In this document: positions 1 through 7,257 of the stretch, piece after piece
How positions within the stretch are numbered: the stretch's first letter is position 1
Layout of the letters: the number at the start of each line of letters is the position of its first letter
Assembly (NCBI GenBank): GCA_046760105.1
Contig: JBHIDJ010000088.1
Span: 1 to 12,751 of the forward strand
Origin: JBHIDJ01 sp046760105
Lineage (GTDB): Bacteria > Pseudomonadota > Gammaproteobacteria > Acidiferrobacterales > SPGG2
Length of the DNA stretch: 12,751 nucleotides
Direction of reading: 5' to 3'
Made by a program: the position numbers and the translations under genes
Notes under the pieces: model-generated
What the model was told of the DNA's origin: nothing
The model's input: only the letters and a program-made list of their open reading frames with translations
Database searches by the model: none

Positions 1-14
1 AATGGACGCAGTAA

Positions 15-1391
15 ATGAATAAAACTCGAGAATTCACTACCGCAGAATGGCAAGAGTATGACCGGCGTTATCACCTTCACCCATTCACCGATTTCAAGCA
101 GTTAAACAAAAAGGGCAGCCGCATTATTACCCACGCGGAGGGCGTGTACCTGTGGGATTCGGATGGTAACCGCATCCTCGACGGCATGGCCGGACTGTGG
201 TGTGTAAATGTCGGCTACGGGCGTAAGGAATTAGCAGAGGCCGCCTATCGGCAGATGCTAGAGTTGCCGTACTACAATACCTTTTTCCAGACTGCCCACC
301 CTCCCGCGATCGAATTATCCCGGCTCCTAGCCGAGGTCACGCCGGCCGGGCTGAATCACGTCTTTTATGCCAACTCCGGGTCCGAAGCGAACGACACCGT
401 GATCCGTATGGTGCGTCGTTACTGGGACGTCAAGGGCAAGCCCGCCAAGAAGATTATTATCAGTCGCAAGGAGGCCTATCATGGCAGCACGGTTGCGGGT
501 GCGAGCCTCGGCGGCATGGTGCATATGCACAAGCAGGGCGACCTGCCCATTCCTAATATCGTGCATATCGAGGCACCGTATTGGTATGTAAACGGCGGCA
601 ACCTGTCACCAGCCGAGTACGGTATACATGCGGCAAAGGCGTTGGAGACCAAGATCAATGAGCTGGGGGTCGATCGCGTTGCCGCTTTCATCGGTGAACC
701 CATCCAAGGTGCGGGCGGTGTGATTATCCCGCCCGATACCTACTGGCCGGGGGTTCAGCGCATCTGCGCGCAGTATGGCATTTTACTGGTGGTGGATGAG
801 GTGATTTGCGGCTTCGGGCGCCTCGGGAAGTGGTTCGGCAGTAATTACTATGACCTCAAGCCGGACTTGATGCCCATCGCAAAAGGACTGTCAGCGGGTT
901 ATCTGCCCATCGGTGCCGTCATGGTCGGTGACCGGGTCGCACACCAGCTCATCGATGAGGGCGGAGAGTTTCAGCATGGGTTTACCTATTCGGGTCACCC
1001 CGCGGCTTGTGCCGTGGCCGCCGCCAACATCAGGATCTTGCAGGACGAAAAGATCATTCAGCAGGTGGAACGTGAAACCGGCCCCTACTTGCAAGCACGC
1101 TGGCATGAACTCGCTGATCACCCCTTAGTTGGCGAGGCGCGCAGTGTAGGACTCGTTGCCGCGATCGAGTTGGTCAAAGACCGCGAAAATAAAGAATTCT
1201 TCGAGCCGGTGGGCAAGGTAGGCACATTGTGTCGCGATTTGTGCTTCGCCAACGGGCTCGTTATGCGAGCCGTGCGCGATACCATGATCATCTCACCGCC
1301 GTTGATCATAGCGAAAGAACAGATCGATGAGCTGATCTCGATCGCAAAAAGATGTCTGGACTTGACGGCGAAACAATTAGGCACGCTGTAG
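15..1391 (+). CDS. spuC: Class III PLP aminotransferase, putrescine/polyamine:pyruvate type (SpuC-like)
   Basis: The 458-residue product closely matches, from memory, Pseudomonas SpuC (about 452 aa), which moves the terminal amino group of putrescine or related amines to pyruvate, giving 4-aminobutanal and alanine in the cytoplasm. Seen in the sequence: an N-terminal PFTDFKQLN block, DGMAGLWCVNVGYGR near residues 56-70, FFQTAHPP near 90, the phosphate-binding SGSEAND at 121-127, EPIQGAGG near 228, DEVICGFGR with the cofactor-contacting Asp261, and the Schiff-base Lys290 in PIAKGLSAGY. The C-terminal MRAVRDTMIISPPL block is also SpuC-like. An in-frame TAA (12-14) directly precedes the ATG, and GGA at 4-6 is a weak ribosome site. 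It is the first complete gene of a plus-strand run and lies 47 nt before the next gene; an operon start further upstream cannot be excluded. Family and reaction type are secure; the exact amine donor is inferred. Confidence 0.9.
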   Translation: MNKTREFTTAEWQEYDRRYHLHPFTDFKQLNKKGSRIITHAEGVYLWDSDGNRILDGMAGLWCVNVGYGRKELAEAAYRQMLELPYYNTFFQTAHPPAIELSRLLAEVTPAGLNHVFYANSGSEANDTVIRMVRRYWDVKGKPAKKIIISRKEAYHGSTVAGASLGGMVHMHKQGDLPIPNIVHIEAPYWYVNGGNLSPAEYGIHAAKALETKINELGVDRVAAFIGEPIQGAGGVIIPPDTYWPGVQRICAQYGILLVVDEVICGFGRLGKWFGSNYYDLKPDLMPIAKGLSAGYLPIGAVMVGDRVAHQLIDEGGEFQHGFTYSGHPAACAVAAANIRILQDEKIIQQVERETGPYLQARWHELADHPLVGEARSVGLVAAIELVKDRENKEFFEPVGKVGTLCRDLCFANGLVMRAVRDTMIISPPLIIAKEQIDELISIAKRCLDLTAKQLGTL

Positions 1392-1438
1392 CAGCGGGCT
1401 TCCAGCTGCCGATCGCTGGTCAACACTAAGAACGTACC

Positions 1439-3034
1439 GTGAAGCGCTACGACGCCATCGTGATCGGTGCCGGACATAACGGCTTGGTGACGGCCTGTTA
1501 CCTGGCGCGTGCGGGTTTGCGCACCATCGTACTCGAGCGAAATCCCTACATCGGTGGCGCCGCCGTCAGTCGCGAGCTTTACCCGGGTTTTACCTATTCC
1601 AACTGCTCCTACGTGTGTAGTCTCCTGCGTCCCGAAATCTTCCGTACATTGGAGCTACCACGATTCGGTCTGCAGGTGATTCCCTACGGGGGCAGTGTCA
1701 CCATGATGCGTAATGGCGATTATCTCGCCAGCTATCACGACTATGACGCGAACCGTCGTGAGATTGCGCGGCACTCAAGACGCGATGCGGAAGCCTACGA
1801 CCGCTTCAGGAACGAAATGATGCGTCAATGTCGTTTCATAAAACCGATATTAATGAGAACCCCACCCGATCCGAGTTCGCTCAGGTGGCGCGATCTCAAG
1901 GGTCTTTGGGATCTCGGGCGTGCTTTTTGGGATCTGGGCGAAACGCGCATGTATGACACCATCCGCTTCTACACGATGAGCTGCGGCGATTTTCTGGACC
2001 AGTACTTCGAATCGGAGGTCATCAAGGCCGCGCTTGCCGGCAGCTCAATTATCGGTACTGCGCTCGGCCCCTATTCGCCCGGTTCGGCTTATGTCATGTT
2101 GCATCACTACATGGGTGAGGTAGATGGGCATATCAGTGCGTGGGGTTTTGCCCGCGGCGGTATGGGCGCGATCACCCAAGCGCTGGCGACGGCATTGAAA
2201 GCGCACGGTGGCGAGATTCGTCTGGAAGCTGACGTGCGCCATGTCATCGTCAAGGGCGGCAAAGTCAGGGGTGTAGCCCTGGCCAGCGGGGACGAAATCC
2301 ACAGTGAACTGGTGGCGTCGAATCTCGACGTTAAACGTACGTTCCTCGACATTATGAGCGAGAGGGATCTTCCCGCCGACTTTGTCCAGCAAGTGCGCAA
2401 GTTTAAGATTCGTGGCTCCTCCGGCAAGCTCAATATCGCGCTCGACGGTTTACCTGACTTCCCCTCGATCCCAAAGGATTGTCCGGCCCGAACGGGGGAC
2501 ATGCATATCACCGATTCCATGGAACGACTGGAGCGTGCTTATGACGACTGGAAGAACGGGTCTTGGTCGAAGGATCCGTACGTCGACATGCTGATTCCCA
2601 CCCAGATAGACCCGACCATGGCCGCGCCCGGCAAACACGTGATGACCGTATTCGTCCAGTATGCACCACCCAAGCTGGCGAGTGGGGATTGGGATGACGC
2701 GAGTCGCGAGGCGTTCGGTCAAACTGTCATTGACGCAATCGCCGAGTACAGCCCGAACTTCAAGGATCTCATCTTGCACGTAGAGGTGCGTACACCCAGG
2801 GAGCTCGAGGACGAAGTCGGGCTCACCGAAGGCAACATATTCCAGGGTGAGTTGACCCTGGATCAGCTGCTGTTCAACCGACCGATTCCCGGTTATGCGC
2901 AGTATCGCAGCCCAGTGAAAGGAATGTATATGTGCGGTTCAAGTACGCACCCGGGTGGAGGTGTCATGGGCGCGCCCGGCGCGAACGCCGCGCGCGAAAT
3001 ACTGCGCGATCTTGGCTACCGGCGCGCGGCGTAA
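1439..3034 (+). CDS. CrtI/PYROXD2-type FAD-dependent oxidoreductase, copy 1
   Basis: The 531-aa flavoprotein belongs to the phytoene-desaturase-like superfamily (COG1233). It has an N-terminal Rossmann FAD motif GAGHNG at residues 10-15, Glu33 as the likely FAD-ribose ligand, an IGGAAVSRE loop at 38-46, and the family C-terminal FAD segment around 495-520 (MCGSSTHPGGGVMGAPG). The YPGFTYSNCSYVCSLLRPE stretch recalls animal PYROXD2 more than true carotenoid desaturases. No carotenoid gene (crtB, crtE, crtY) is present, so a carotenoid role is unlikely; the setting suggests oxidation of an amine or amine-derived intermediate, but the substrate is unknown. The start is GTG: an in-frame TAA at 1427-1429 rules out anything longer, and no ATG lies before the FAD motif. 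There is no clear Shine-Dalgarno. Its stop overlaps the start of the next gene by one base, a related tandem copy. Confidence 0.88.
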   Translation: MKRYDAIVIGAGHNGLVTACYLARAGLRTIVLERNPYIGGAAVSRELYPGFTYSNCSYVCSLLRPEIFRTLELPRFGLQVIPYGGSVTMMRNGDYLASYHDYDANRREIARHSRRDAEAYDRFRNEMMRQCRFIKPILMRTPPDPSSLRWRDLKGLWDLGRAFWDLGETRMYDTIRFYTMSCGDFLDQYFESEVIKAALAGSSIIGTALGPYSPGSAYVMLHHYMGEVDGHISAWGFARGGMGAITQALATALKAHGGEIRLEADVRHVIVKGGKVRGVALASGDEIHSELVASNLDVKRTFLDIMSERDLPADFVQQVRKFKIRGSSGKLNIALDGLPDFPSIPKDCPARTGDMHITDSMERLERAYDDWKNGSWSKDPYVDMLIPTQIDPTMAAPGKHVMTVFVQYAPPKLASGDWDDASREAFGQTVIDAIAEYSPNFKDLILHVEVRTPRELEDEVGLTEGNIFQGELTLDQLLFNRPIPGYAQYRSPVKGMYMCGSSTHPGGGVMGAPGANAAREILRDLGYRRAA

Positions 3035-4614
3035 TGAGCAAGGCATACGATGCGATCATCATCGGCGGCGGTCACAACGGCCTGGTGTGTGCCGCCTACC
3101 TCGCGCGTGCCGGCAAGCGTGTACTCATCTTGGAAGCGGCGGATCGCGTCGGCGGGGCGGCGATCACGCGCGAAATCATCCCCGGATTCAAGGTATCGGC
3201 CTGCGCCCACCTTCTCTACTTGCTTCATCCCAAGGTGTTGGCGGATCTGCGTTTGCAAGACCACGGCCTCAAGCTATCCGCGAGCGAAATGCCAACAATC
3301 GCACTTGCTGAAGACGGACGACATCTGACGTTGTCGACGGACAGTACGGTAACGGCCGCCTCGCTGTCCGCGCATTCGGCCGCCGATGCGGCGGCACTTC
3401 CCGCGTTTCAAGCACAGATGCGTCGCTTCGCCGGGATTGTTCAGCGGGTGTTGGCCGAGACGCCGCCGCGCCTCGGTACGCGCAACCGGTCAGATCTTGT
3501 GGCGTTAGTAAAGCTCGCCTGGTCGATTCGCCGGTTGGGCCGCCAGGATATGCGGGAGTTTTTGCGCATCGCGGGCATGAACGTCGCGGATGTGCTGGAA
3601 GAGCACTTCGAAACCGATCTTCTGTGCGGTGCTTATGCGTTCGACGCCGTGCTCGGTACGCGCCTGGGACCACGTTCGCCGAACAGCATGCTGACGCGGC
3701 TTTACCGCTTGGCCGGCGGGTTAAGAAACGGGGGTGGCGCATTGGCCCATCCCGAGGGCGGCATGGGTGCCTTGAGCGAGGCGCTGGCCGCTAGTGCGAA
3801 ACGTGCGGGTGCCTCGATTAGTACCGGAACGCGCGTTAAGCGGATCCTGGTCGAGTCGGACCGGGCGGCCGGTGTGGTATTGGACTCAGGCGAGGAGTTT
3901 GCAGCAAACCTAGTGGTCTCCAACGCGGACCCAAAGCGCACATTTCTTTCTCTGTTGGGTACCGAGTATCTCGACACCGGTTTCGTTCGCCGGATCCGGG
4001 ATATCCCCACACGTGGAACGGCAGCGAAACTGCACCTGGCGTTGGATGGCTTGCCATCGTTTTCAGACGTCGATCGCGCCCAGCTGGGAGGGCGGTTAGT
4101 GATTGCACCGAGTGTCGATTACGTCGAGCGCGCCTTCAATCACGCGAAATATGGCGAGTACTCAGAGGCACCGGCGATCGAGATCACCATTCCCTCGTTG
4201 CACGATTCCACGTTAGCGCCGGTGGGTAAACACGTACTCTCAGCCATAGTTCAGTACGCCCCCGCTGAACTTAAAGCAGGTTGGGACCAAGCGCGTGAGC
4301 CTTTCGCGGACAATGTTATTGATACCCTGATTCGCTACACACCCGACTTGAAAGACAAGATCATCAGCCGCGAACTTCTGACACCACTCGATCTGGAACG
4401 CGAATTCGGTATGACGGGCGGTCACTGGCACCACGGCGAGTTGGGGCTCGAACGTTTTTTGATGCTGCGGCCGGTTCCGGGTGCCGCACAGTACGCGACA
4501 CCATTGCCGGGGCTCTATCTTTGTGGCTCAGGCTGTCATCCCGGCGGCGGTGTAATGGGAGCAGCCGGCATGAATGCGGCGCGAGAGGTTTTGGCGGGGC
4601 GAGCGGCGGCATGA
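3034..4614 (+). CDS. CrtI/PYROXD2-type FAD-dependent oxidoreductase, copy 2
   Basis: The 526-aa product is a second member of the same flavoprotein family as its upstream neighbour. It has GGGHNG at residues 11-16, LEAADRVGGAAITRE near 33-47, GPRSPNS in the middle, and a C-terminal CGSGCHPGGGVMGAAG block near 495-512. Both ends align easily with copy 1 while the middle differs, so the pair looks like an old tandem duplication. I chose the ATG at 3034 inside a TAATG junction because the open frame before it lies wholly inside the upstream gene and the FAD motif starts right after this Met. Translational coupling is likely, as no Shine-Dalgarno is visible. The two proteins could form a heteromer or act on successive intermediates; nothing in the sequence decides this. 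The substrate is unknown. Confidence 0.88.
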   Translation: MSKAYDAIIIGGGHNGLVCAAYLARAGKRVLILEAADRVGGAAITREIIPGFKVSACAHLLYLLHPKVLADLRLQDHGLKLSASEMPTIALAEDGRHLTLSTDSTVTAASLSAHSAADAAALPAFQAQMRRFAGIVQRVLAETPPRLGTRNRSDLVALVKLAWSIRRLGRQDMREFLRIAGMNVADVLEEHFETDLLCGAYAFDAVLGTRLGPRSPNSMLTRLYRLAGGLRNGGGALAHPEGGMGALSEALAASAKRAGASISTGTRVKRILVESDRAAGVVLDSGEEFAANLVVSNADPKRTFLSLLGTEYLDTGFVRRIRDIPTRGTAAKLHLALDGLPSFSDVDRAQLGGRLVIAPSVDYVERAFNHAKYGEYSEAPAIEITIPSLHDSTLAPVGKHVLSAIVQYAPAELKAGWDQAREPFADNVIDTLIRYTPDLKDKIISRELLTPLDLEREFGMTGGHWHHGELGLERFLMLRPVPGAAQYATPLPGLYLCGSGCHPGGGVMGAAGMNAAREVLAGRAAA

Positions 4615-5798
4615 GTCATTGCGATTACCGAGCGCCGGTTATTCCGACGCCGTTCCACTCGCGGACGACCGCGGCATGCCGCACCAACGACTGGGCACGT
4701 TGGGCCGGCTACACGACGGTGAACGTTTACACCGAAGTCGAATTGGAATACGCCGCCATCCGCAACCAAACAAGCGTGTTCGACCTCTCGCCGATGGTTA
4801 AGTACCGCATCGCCGGTCCTGATGCAACGCGCTATCTTAACCATCTGATGACACGCAACCTGAACAGGCTTGCTCCCGGTCGCGTGGCCTACGTCGTGTG
4901 GTGTAACGACGACGGTAAGGTGCTGGACGACGGAACGCTGTTTCGGTTCGACGAGAATGAATTTCGACTTTGTGTGCAGGACCGTCATCTGCCGTGGCTG
5001 CTGGACGCGGCTATCGGGTATAACGTCGAGATCCAAGACGTGTCGCAAGATATCGCTGCGCTGGCGTTGCAGGGCCCGACGTCGTGCGCGGTGTTGAAGC
5101 GCTTCGGCCTACGCGGTATCGAAACACTCAGACCCTTTTATATCGCCGAGTTTCCCTACCGAGAGCAGACACTGACCGTGTCCCGGACGGGTTTTACGGG
5201 TGATCTCGGTTATGAGCTATGGATCGATCCAGCCCAGGCGGAACTGCTCTGGGACGACTTGATGATAGCCGGGCGAGACCACGGCATCACCTCGATCGGT
5301 TCTCGGGCACTCGACCTCGTACGCATCGAGGCGGGCTTTATCCTGCCGCACGCCGATTTCATGCCGGCAGAGTATGCGTTTCGCCACACACGCGGCCGTT
5401 CGCCTTTCGAGTTGGAATTGGGCTGGCAGGTGGATTTCGAGAAGGGTCACTTCAACGGTCGACGTGCGCTGCTTAACGAGCAACGTTTGGGCTCACGCTA
5501 TCAACTGGTCGGACTCGATATCGAGGGTAACAAGCCCGCGCAAGACGCACTCGTTTACTACGCCAAGCGCAGACGCATTGGTCATGTGACATCGGCAATG
5601 TGGTCACCGATATGCAAACGCAATATCGCCCTCGCCACGCTTGAGGCAGGCCGGAGTTTGATGTGGGATAAGCTGTGGGTCGATATTTATGTAAAGAAAG
5701 AGCTCAAGTGGGAAAGGATTATGGCGCGGTGCCGAGTTGTAGACAGGCCGTTCTACAAGCCAGCTCGCCGAACGGCTACTCCTGCGCCCGACTACTAA
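4611..5798 (+). CDS. GcvT-like aminomethyltransferase family protein (folate-binding)
   Basis: The 395-aa product is of the glycine-cleavage T-protein family (COG0404), whose members bind tetrahydrofolate and take up C1 units from aminomethyl, N-methyl or S-methyl groups. Visible are the N-terminal WAGYTTVNVY and TSVFDLSPM region, a VLDDGTL element at 104-110 with the acidic pair Asp106-Asp107 (the position that is DD in GcvT), LALQGP near 151-156, SRTGFTGDLGYELW at 191-204, RIEAG at 238-242, and a GcvT_C domain ending in RVVDRPFYKPARR. The start is the ATG in the 4-nt ATGA overlap with the upstream flavoprotein; a longer frame to 4521 lies inside that gene. It is followed after 20 nt by a DAO-type flavin oxidase, the partner family that sarcosine and dimethylglycine oxidases fuse to a GcvT domain. 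It is probably not the glycine cleavage GcvT, since gcvH and gcvP are absent here. The substrate is unknown. Confidence 0.85.
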   Translation: MSHCDYRAPVIPTPFHSRTTAACRTNDWARWAGYTTVNVYTEVELEYAAIRNQTSVFDLSPMVKYRIAGPDATRYLNHLMTRNLNRLAPGRVAYVVWCNDDGKVLDDGTLFRFDENEFRLCVQDRHLPWLLDAAIGYNVEIQDVSQDIAALALQGPTSCAVLKRFGLRGIETLRPFYIAEFPYREQTLTVSRTGFTGDLGYELWIDPAQAELLWDDLMIAGRDHGITSIGSRALDLVRIEAGFILPHADFMPAEYAFRHTRGRSPFELELGWQVDFEKGHFNGRRALLNEQRLGSRYQLVGLDIEGNKPAQDALVYYAKRRRIGHVTSAMWSPICKRNIALATLEAGRSLMWDKLWVDIYVKKELKWERIMARCRVVDRPFYKPARRTATPAPDY

Positions 5799-5818
5799 GT
5801 ACACATACATCGGGCCAC

Positions 5819-7150
5819 ATGTATCACCCATCGATTTACGACGACAGCCAGCCGGTTCCAAGTTACTGGGAAGCTACCGCTTCGCGACAGGGCGATGCTT
5901 ATCATCCGCTTTCGAGCGATCAAACCTGTGACGTCGCTATCATTGGCGGAGGATATACAGGTCTATCCGCGGCGCTGCATCTAGCCCGAGATCACAATAT
6001 CGATGCCCGCGTTTTGGAGGCCGGACATATCGGCTGGGGTGCCTCCGGTCGCAATGGCGGATTCTGTTGTCTTCCGGCAAGCAGATTGTCGATTCAACAG
6101 ATGATCGATCGCTATGGTCTGGATGAAACCAAACGCTTTTACGCTGCCCAACTCGAAGGCATGGACCTTGTTCGCTCGCTTGAGACTGATGAAAACATCG
6201 ATTTCGACCGTCAGGGGGATGGGAATTTTACTGTCGCCCATCGGCCGTCGCGCGTGAAACACCTGCACGAAGAGGCAGAGACACTCACTAGGCTATTCGG
6301 TATCAAGACACGGGTGCTCAGCAAGCAGGAATTCGCGGAAGTAGGTCACGATTCCACGGAGCAATATGGCGCTATGTATATGGCGGCCGGTTTTGCGCTG
6401 CATCCACTGAAATTTCTCAAGGGACTGGCGCGCGCGGCAGCGGGGTACGGCGCTGTCTTGTACCCGCACAGCCGGGTTATTACGTGGACACGCGCAAACC
6501 GTATGCATAAGCTGGTGGCGCGTGGGGCGACACTGACAGCACGGCGTGTGATCGTGGCGACCAACGGTTTTGGGCGTGAAGGTTTGCATCCGGCATTCGA
6601 CAAAATGGTGCTGCCGGCGCTGTCCAATATTATTACCACCCGTCCACTTACGGACGAAGAATTGACCCGGCAGCAGTGGCGGACGGAAAATCCTATATGT
6701 AACACGCGAACCCTTCTCTTTTACTACCGTATGCTCTCTGATCATAGTTTCCTGTTTGGTGCCAAGGGCGACACAACAGGGCGTCCCACCGACGGAATCA
6801 AGATGCGAGATTGGATGATCCGGCGCTTGGGCGAGGTGTTTCCCGGTTGGAGACAAATTCCGATTACCCATTTCTGGTGTGGCCTCGTGTGCATGACGCG
6901 CAAATTGACACCTTCGCTCGGGCGTTTGGAGGATGACCCGAGTGTGTGGTACGGCTTTGGTTATCAGGCCAACGGCGTGAATACTGCACCCTGGACGGGC
7001 ATGATGCTGGCGCGACACATTGCCGGGGTAAAGGACGTGGCGTGTCCATTAGTCATGCGCGGCCTTGCGCCGAGGTTTCCGTTTGCGGCGCTGCGCCTTT
7101 GGGTCTTGCGAGGCGCATACATGTATTACCGATTTCGTGATGCGCGCTAA
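5819..7150 (+). CDS. DAO-family FAD-dependent amine oxidoreductase (PuuB-like paralogue)
   Basis: The 443-aa flavoprotein has a PuuB-type layout: a leading tail with PSYWEATA, GGGYTG at residues 43-48, the GWGASGRNGG flavin loop at 72-81, an FALHPLKF element matching HLHPLNY of the PuuB encoded at 8628-9920, LLFYYRMLSDHSFLFG, the C-terminal GYQANGVN flavin-contact region, and a final hydrophobic helix ending YYRFRD that parallels YYGLRD in the same paralogue. PuuB oxidises gamma-glutamylputrescine to the aldehyde with release of ammonia and H2O2, or uses another acceptor. This copy is clearly more diverged and lies directly after the GcvT-like gene, so it may oxidise a different, perhaps N-methylated, amine. 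I chose the ATG at 5819 because the extension to 5675 lies within the upstream gene and the PuuB-like N-terminus starts here. The ribosome site is weak. Its TAA overlaps an ATG that may extend the next gene. Confidence 0.85.
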   Translation: MYHPSIYDDSQPVPSYWEATASRQGDAYHPLSSDQTCDVAIIGGGYTGLSAALHLARDHNIDARVLEAGHIGWGASGRNGGFCCLPASRLSIQQMIDRYGLDETKRFYAAQLEGMDLVRSLETDENIDFDRQGDGNFTVAHRPSRVKHLHEEAETLTRLFGIKTRVLSKQEFAEVGHDSTEQYGAMYMAAGFALHPLKFLKGLARAAAGYGAVLYPHSRVITWTRANRMHKLVARGATLTARRVIVATNGFGREGLHPAFDKMVLPALSNIITTRPLTDEELTRQQWRTENPICNTRTLLFYYRMLSDHSFLFGAKGDTTGRPTDGIKMRDWMIRRLGEVFPGWRQIPITHFWCGLVCMTRKLTPSLGRLEDDPSVWYGFGYQANGVNTAPWTGMMLARHIAGVKDVACPLVMRGLAPRFPFAALRLWVLRGAYMYYRFRDAR

Positions 7151-7242
7151 TGGCCTGGATGCTCGGTGAGCGACTTTCGGTTAGTGGTCTGCGCCAGAAC
7201 TTTAGAAGAGGGTATATCGGCAGCGTGCCCCCAAGCAGTGAT

Positions 7243-7248
7243 GAGAGG
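7243..7248 (+). promoter_or_regulatory. Ribosome binding site choosing the puuA start
   Basis: GAGAGG lies 9 nt before the ATG at 7258 and is the best Shine-Dalgarno in the operon. It favours 7258 over the ATG at 7150, which overlaps the stop of the preceding gene and would add 36 residues with no similarity that I recognise. Confidence 0.65.
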
Positions 7249-7257
7249 AACATTCAC

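Noticed and set aside
1439..4614. Carotenoid biosynthesis (two phytoene desaturases)
   Set aside because: The proteins belong to the CrtI superfamily, but no phytoene synthase, GGPP synthase or cyclase is nearby. The N-terminal region recalls PYROXD2, and the operon context is amine catabolism.
4611..5798. Glycine cleavage system T protein
   Set aside because: gcvH and gcvP are absent, and no glycine riboswitch core is seen. The gene is coupled to flavoprotein genes, so a specialised family member is more likely.
6293..7018. 241-codon open frame on the minus strand
   Set aside because: It is the antisense of the well-supported DAO-family oxidase, with no recognisable motif or ribosome site, and is explained by the codon bias of the plus-strand gene.
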